This document shows positions 57,769 to 64,000 of a DNA stretch of 64,000 nucleotides, in pieces (position 1 is the stretch's first letter; every line of letters starts with the position of its first letter). The stretch covers positions 2,722,706 through 2,786,705 of the forward strand of contig NW_023503302.1 in assembly GCF_014529535.1 (NCBI RefSeq). Direction: 5' to 3'. The translations under genes and the position numbers were made by a program. This stretch comes from Bradysia coprophila (lineage: Eukaryota > Arthropoda > Insecta > Diptera > Sciaridae). A model generated the notes under the pieces. That model made no database searches and had not been told where the DNA came from. It worked only from the letters and a program-made list of their open reading frames with translations.

Positions 57769-60700
57769 ATGCGATGTGATAAATCAATGAAATTTTTTGC
57801 CTTGATATTATTTTGGGTGTTTATTTTGAACTCAGTGTTAGCTGATTTGGGTAATCCATACAAAATTCTGGGAGTCGATCGTAAAGCTACACTGCAACAG
57901 ATTCGTAAGGCCTACAAGCAACTGGCCAAAGAATGGTTAGCCACACACAATGTTCACATTCACACAATAAACGCCAATTTATTGATGAAATTTTTTTGTT
58001 AATTTAAAATTCAATAATGCAGGCATCCCGACAAAAGTGATAATCCGAGTGCAGAAGAGAAATTTGTTGAAATCAAAAAGGCTTATGAACTGTTGGCGGA
58101 TACAGAACGGCGTGAAGCGTATGATTTGCATGGCATCACGAACGAAGACGCTAATATATTTAAAGGGAGTCATGATTACAGTCACTACGGTCGATTCGCG
58201 ACCGATCCGTTTCAGGAATTTTTCGGGTAAACAAAACTTTGTTGATGCACCACAATCGGATGAAATTAACTTCCCCGTTCTCGTTTCGTTCATTTCAGTC
58301 AGCGCAACTCCGATATCAGTCTTTTGCATAAATTATCCATCACTTCCAAATATTACGAGACTCATGTCATTCCAAATAGCAGTACAACTCCATATATGTT
58401 AATGTTCTATGCTGATTGGTGCTTTACCTGCTCGAAAGCGGCTGGCATCTTCAAGAAAATGATCGACAATTTGGAACCGCTAGGAGTTGTCTTCGCAACG
58501 GTAAACACTGGCCATGAAGAGTCGCTTTTGCGAAAGACGGGCGTTCATTCATTACCATGCATCGTACTGGTATTGGATGGAAAGAACTATGTGTACAAAG
58601 ACAGTGTGTTCAGTGTGCAGAAAGTGGTGGATTTTATGCGAATCAAATTGCCATACAAACTGATCCAACCGATTAACGACAACAATGTCGATGAATTTTT
58701 GAGTGGATGGAATGACAATCGAGTTCGTGGACTCGTCATGGAGCCGAGAACACAGCCAAGGTTACGTTACTTGATCAGCGCCTTTCATTATCGACATCGT
58801 GTCGCTTTCGGGTAAGTAAATTTTAATCTTTACATTCGACAAAACGTAACGGTTCAAGACTATCGCGCCACTCTTAGAAGTGTTCGTAATTATCGTAGAG
58901 CTCAAAAACGTCTGTTCCGAAAATTTATTATCACGACCGACACCATCGACTTTCATAGAATCTGTAATTCTGCAGCCAGATCACCAGAGGACGTTTTTTT
59001 TTTCATTTAATAATTACTTTTACTTTTACTTTACTCCTTGCAGCTTTGTTCAGTTAAATTCTAAAGATTCAGCCATGATCCAAGAGCGATACAAAGTACA
59101 TCCCAGTCTGGACACCGTTTTATTGTTCAACGAAGACATAGTACGCCCGGTCGCTAGTGTTTCTATGTCCGATATTCCAACACAGCTATTGAACAATGTC
59201 ATAGCTACGAATCAATATCTAGCACTGCCAAGACTTTCGTCGCAGGACTTGCTGGAAGGTATTCAACGAGAAAGTTCGCAAAAAAACTGAATTTTGATGA
59301 AAATGATTTTTTTGCCTAGGAATATGTCCAGCTGAATGGAATCGTCCCCGGAAGCGTTTGTGCGTGATTCTGGTTACCGAAAATACGGAAATGCATGACG
59401 AGGCTAGAGACGCACTACGGAAAATTGCCTTAGAATCGGGCTTCAGTGCGGAGAGGGTCCGGTTCGCGTATATTTATCAGGAAAAACAAACCGATTTCGT
59501 CAATGCACTGACGAAAGACGGCGAAGACACACTATTGCGGCTGGTGATCATCTGGCGTCGTGACACATCGCACATTAAGTACGAGTGGGTCAGTGGCGCA
59601 TCGTTGCATATTAAACGACAGGACAATGAAACGGCTGAATATAATTTCAATGTTACCAAGCAGAAATTGGATAACACCATTCAGCGACTACTGCGAGCCT
59701 CAGAAGCGCTTAGCTACGAGGCAGAAGTTAAGGTAAATTCGGAAGCTAAATTCTGTTGAGACGTTGGAGCTAACGTTTTGAATTGTCAACAGGATTTGAT
59801 AAATGAGCACGCTCAGGGAATGTTCAGTCAAATATTGAACAAAGTGCTTTTGGTGTTTGAGTACCTGAGCGAAAATATCGGGGAAGAACATTTGTTACCA
59901 GTATTGTCTGTGATCGGCACATTTGTGTTCATTGTCGGGGTCGGTTACTTCATGGCTTATTTGGTGCGTATCGAAGAGGAAAATGTCCAGAAGAAGCAGA
60001 GCAGTGGTAACAACAACAACAATGGTAAACAGTGACGATATGATGGTTGTGTGCGGTTGTCGTTTAAATCGATTGTATTTGCAGGCGTGAAACCGGGCGC
60101 CTATGTTCCAGAGTTGAAATTACATGAATTAAGAGCGGAGAAGTATAACGGATTGGTTCGATTGTTAAAGCCTGGATGCAGGACAATAGTATTAGTGACC
60201 GATCTACAGTCTAGAGCCAATTTAATTCCTGGTTATCACAAAGCGGTTTGGCCTTATAGAAAGTATGAAAGCAGACACTTCCGCCGTCTCGTGATGATTT
60301 TAAATTTCCATTACAATTTTTCGCAGAAACAAAACGCTCATGTTTGCTCACATGTTAATAGAAAAGGGTCACAGTTGGTATGCGGATCTGCTGCGTTTGT
60401 CATTATCAGAATCCAGGGATTTACAGATAAATCCCAGAAATTGCATCGGAACGGTTCTTGCGTTGAATGGACATAGAAAGTATTTTTGCATGTATCATGC
60501 TAAACATCCCGAGTCGCTGAAGGGTGCCAAGGTAAGAGTTACGACCATCCCACCGTTTCGAAATTTTTTGCAATTTTTCTTCTCTTTCTCTCATTCTCAG
60601 CGAATGATCAAAATGACTCGACACTTGACTCGATCATCATCTGACCCGGAAGCTGGCGCTTTTCTGGGATTGAACAGTGATACAGAAGACACAGACATTG

Positions 60701-60831
60701 ATGATAGTGATACCAAAATACTGTTGGAAGAGAACCTGCTGGACGGACTGAGCAATTGGCTGGACCGTTTATTCGAAGGTACGACACATCGTTACTACAT
60801 TAACTACTGGCCCGATTTTACTACGAAATAA
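57769..60831 (+). CDS. DnaJ homologue subfamily C member 16 (ERdj8)
   Basis: Nine exons join in phase: 57769-57935, 58023-58226, 58299-58811, 59044-59258, 59320-59732, 59793-60024, 60085-60262, 60327-60531, 60601-60831. They give 785 residues, close to the vertebrate protein. A signal peptide (MKFFALILFWVFILNSVLA, after a possible alternative first ATG six codons upstream) precedes a J domain at about residues 29-95 with the HPD motif (WHPDKSDNPSAEEKF). A thioredoxin-like domain follows with YADWCFTC (CxxC near residue 165). A membrane helix lies near 538-560 (LLPVLSVIGTFVFIVGVGYF), followed by a cytosolic part. The family is an ER-membrane J protein that stimulates Hsp70 and, in mammals, affects autophagosome size. 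Introns are mostly 60-90 bp, one of 232 bp. The gene appears intact. Confidence 0.95.
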
Positions 60832-61700
60832 AATCAGAATTTGAATGTTCTGACGGGGGGCATATCTAGACAAAACATGGGACAAATGGGAAGACAAATG
60901 GAACTGTGTCTCGTTATTCGATTCTTTTCAAATCATTCAGTCATTTTAAGCTAATTTGTTGTTCTCTTTCTTGTAATTTAATTTTTTAAATTTGTCGGTT
61001 GAAAAGAGAAGGGGACTACCTTTTCTTTGTTACGTGAGCCTGTATAGGAGGCTGTTGTTCATAATTTATTTTATATTGTAATTCTAGTCAATTTTGTGCG
61101 TTCATTATATTTATTAGGGGTCAATGTTACTATTGTTCTGTACGGCTATGTCATCTGTTATCGCTAGGGACAACATAAAATAATTAATTCACACTGTCTC
61201 ATACGGTCTGATATATACAGCAAAATGTATGCTGAAACAAAATGAAGTAAAAGATTTTCGATGGACCCGATCCAAAAACACTACGATCAACAGAAGCAAT
61301 TGAATCGATAATAATGCTGGTGGCGTGGCGTCGGTAATAAATTACGCATTAGTTCGTTCACAACACTTCATAGCTTATGATATCATTAACACTTCAAGAC
61401 CCTATTGAGGCTTGCCACAAATTCTGTAAAATTTCCGAGATAAATTTCCGAGCCTACAATTTTCACTAGTACAAGTGTCGCGAAAACATTTTTGATCAGC
61501 ATAATTGGGCTGGCCAGTTGGATAATATTACACGATCAGCCATGTGTGCTAGCCTTTCAAGCATATATTTTGCCATCATCCTTGGTTATGATTATAGAGT
61601 ATCTGCAAAGCTTCTAACTTTTTTATAACTTTGCGCTGAATTTTAATCTATATTCGGTCGCTCAAACAATCCACTTTTGATGACTGGACTTTACCGTTGG
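60832..61700. other. Downstream region of DNAJC16
   Basis: Contains the probable 3' UTR, then unique DNA and one dispersed repeat copy at 61200-61325 (AATGAAGTAAAAGATTTTCG, later GATAATAATGCTGG, the reverse complement of the TTACTTC family). Confidence 0.5.
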
Positions 61701-61708
61701 GCCGTAGC

Positions 61709-62539
61709 TAGAGCACTGCGCCGTTCAGCCGATGGACAGTTGGCGGCTAAAACGTAGCCGACACCCTTCGGCGGCCGGCTAGTATGATATTTACGGCGGC
61801 TAGCCGGCTCAGTCGGCTGAATAACAAAATTAAAATACAGTGGAAGAAAAGTGAATATCGTTAGGCTTACTCATTTGGGACTAGTTTTGGATTTCAAATG
61901 GTTCCACACAAAATGTGTTTAACAAAAGAGGACCTAGATTAATTTCATTTCAGTTGGCGATCGCGTTCCTACCAAAAATTCCGAATATGAAATATTAGTG
62001 TCCTTTATTGGTTAAACAAATTTTGTGTGGAATCATTTGGAATCCACAATGAGTCCCAAATCAAAATACCTGACGATATTCACTTTTGTTCTACTGTATT
62101 GTTACAATCGAATCAAATCTCATAGAAGTACGCAAGTCAGAAGTCAGTTACAGAGATATTTGTTTGATATGAATTAGGCGAAACCGCTTCTATTCAAAAC
62201 TGGAATCAAACATTCAACAACGGCTTTAGCTGTTTAAGCTGATCTCACTCGTACTACAACTACAACACGCGCACGTTTTACCATTTCACATGTAGTACAT
62301 TCATGACTTTATTGTACTGCCCTCTACCAGTCGACAGGTGCGTACACAATTTTGTAAGCCAACGAAAAAAAATGCTGCAAAATTCTCCCAAACTGTATTA
62401 AAACCAAAACTTCCTCAAGCCATCTTCCGCCGCCGATTTTTAACACGGCTGAGGCGGCTGAGATGGGTATCGGTGGCGGTTCCGGCTGATGTTCTTTTTC
62501 GGCGGCGGCCTCGGCGTGGCTGAACGGTGCAGTGCTCTA
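61709..62539. mobile_element. hAT-type MITE, 831 bp, with perfect 8-bp target duplication
   Basis: The left end TAGAGCACTGCGCCGTTCAG is complementary to the right end CTGAACGGTGCAGTGCTCTA with one mismatch. GCCGTAGC flanks both sides (61701-61708 and 62540-62547). The subterminal regions are GC-rich and full of CGGCGG / GGCTGA words. The interior is occupied by a separate inverted element (61838-62096). No transposase frame. Confidence 0.88.
61838..62096. mobile_element. Tc1/mariner-type MITE, 259 bp, nested in the hAT element
   Basis: Ends are CAGTGGAAGAAAAGTGAATA and, on the other strand, CAGTAGAACAAAAGTGAATA. They are bordered by TA on each side (61836-61837 and 62097-62098). The arms continue for about 75 bp (GGGACT, CCACACAAAAT and GTTTAAC words). 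TA target plus CAGT ends is typical of Tc1/mariner. Nesting shows it came after the hAT insertion. Confidence 0.85.
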
Positions 62540-62549
62540 GCCGTAGCCA

Positions 62550-64000
62550 GACTCTAAAGTCAGGAGGGGCGCTAGAACAAAAAAAAACACAAAAATAAGT
62601 TTTGTATGGGAAAAATTAAAAAAAATAGAACCTTCAGGGGGCACAGCCAGCTTGATACGGCCCTGCTTTACCGTTAGCCTATTCAAGGAAGTATCAAGCC
62701 ACTTATCTCTTCTATAATATCTTATCGTCGAATAAAGAAGATAACCTATTGGTTAAAAGGCGAGCGTCCAATTACTTTGTATAAACTGCTCGCTTACCCT
62801 AATTAACGGAGAGGAAAATTTTGGAAGGAGAATAGATATTTGTGCGTCTGCATCGAAAGAAGCTTTTTTAAGCGTCTGATTGTACTGATTGCTTTCAAGA
62901 TCAACCGAAAGACTGGTATTGGATGCAAAATTGAAACCTTTTTCATCTGTTTGATGAGCGCTTATGCTTTAGCTAGTCCCGCTCAGTTTTGAGCTCTCAT
63001 ACAAACCCAACGACGTATCAATGAACAAGTAACCCTTCACAATACCAAAACGAATGTTAAATCTATTGAATTAGAAGACTTAGTGACATTTCACTTCCAA
63101 CAAACACGTAAAAAAATGGAAAGACAAATTGACGGCTGACGGGATTAGATTATGATAATTTAGTTTGTCGTTGTTGAATTTGAAAATCGCATGCCATTGT
63201 TGTTTACATATTCGGGCCATATGAGATATGTTAGAACGTTACCTACCTATCGAAATAAGTTTTTTGTTTGTTTGTTTAGATTTGTGAGATTTTCGGTTTA
63301 GATATTTGGTATAATTCTAATTTTAATTGTAGTCTTTAAGTCGGAATTACCTCCTCACCCAGCTCACCGTTAAATAATAAGAAAAAAAAAATGTTTCAAG
63401 CAGAGTTTTTCGACTAAAATAATTTCCGTTGATTCTGTTTTATCTACTTATAAATCATCATTACGAGTGAATGCCCGCCGGCAATGTTTACATAGTTTCA
63501 CGTCGACTATTTCATCTATTATCTACAACAAAAATATGCGACGAGGTCAGTCCTCAAGCCTCTACAAAATGTATAAATCTAATGAAGTAAAAGAATTGTA
63601 TACAATATGTCGAAAATACTTCGGTCGAAAGACGTAATAGATTCCAATAATAATGCTGACGCAAAAGGTTAATGTAAATTCGGAAAAATTTCAATTTTTC
63701 CGGGGTGTAGGCAAAAGAAACTTTATATGCCACATCAACTTGAGTTGTTTATTAAAATTCTTCGTTTATTTTTACTTCATCAAGTAGTTTTAGCAAATAA
63801 GTTTCATTTAAAAAAATAAAATAAAAAAATAAATCTAAAGGAAACAACAGAATTTGATATAAAAAAAAACAGTACGCGAAAAATCCGATAGCTTTTTTAT
63901 ACACACTCAAACACAAATTAAATCGCATAGAATAAATTCAATTAAATTTCCGGTTATTTGACAAGCAATACACACTTCACTGAAATGGAGTCTACATTTG
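62550..64000. other. Terminal intergenic stretch
   Basis: AT-rich DNA with no exon found. A dispersed TTACTTC-family copy lies at 63565-63670 (AATGAAGTAAAAGAATTGTA, then CGTAATAGATTCCAATAATA). The rest shows no clear repeat or gene. Confidence 0.5.

Overview
The window looks like nuclear DNA of an insect, most likely a dipteran (possibly a lower, gnat-like fly). This rests on small GT-AG introns of 50-70 bp, an AT-rich background crowded with short inverted-repeat transposons, and gene products that resemble fly proteins. The species cannot be fixed from sequence alone. There are no bacterial, CRISPR or organellar features, and I saw no tRNA or rRNA gene.

Layout. (1) 2-4446 (+): SLC7-type amino acid transporter light chain, 11 visible exons, 5' end cut by the window edge. 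(2) 4447-9450: no recognised gene, with an inverted pair of coding-like fragments (7213-7655) and a 986-bp hAT-type MITE (8023-9008). (3) 9469-about 11207 (-): alpha carbonic anhydrase, first exon not found. (4) 11210-23290: about 12 kb without a recognised gene, full of foldback elements and small MITEs. (5) 23295-24646 (+): mitochondrial methionyl-tRNA formyltransferase, 6 exons, complete. (6) 24647-29140: a transposon-like element rich in AGGTCA motifs and an unresolved coding-like block. (7) 31106-39232 (-): glycerol-3-phosphate dehydrogenase, with a 4.9-kb and a 1.8-kb intron and a weak candidate last exon at 29147-29180. (8) 40324-41702 (+): MIC10, divergent from GPDH. Coding-looking minus-strand exons lie in its intron and between the two genes. 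(9) 42984-45305: a 1.1-kb inverted-repeat element followed directly by a dead 5'-truncated non-LTR retrotransposon. (10) 45405-48493 (-): an unrecognised 8-exon gene of at least 660 codons. (11) 48500-53590: repeats. (12) 54373-55123 (-): c-Myc-binding protein homologue with a long Ala/Val/Glu tail. (13) 57769-60831 (+): DNAJC16 (ERdj8) homologue, 9 exons, complete. (14) 60832-64000: intergenic, with an 831-bp hAT-type MITE that contains a 259-bp mariner-type MITE.

The genes are independent housekeeping loci rather than a pathway. GPDH, MIC10 and the formyltransferase all touch mitochondrial energy metabolism or biogenesis, but nothing in the sequence shows co-regulation.

The most unusual observation is a 20-bp perfect palindrome at 37731-37750 flanked by a perfect 8-bp direct repeat. 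It equals the two 10-bp ends of the 228-bp hAT-type MITE at 57218-57445, itself flanked by a perfect 8-bp duplication. It looks like a transposon reduced to its two tips.
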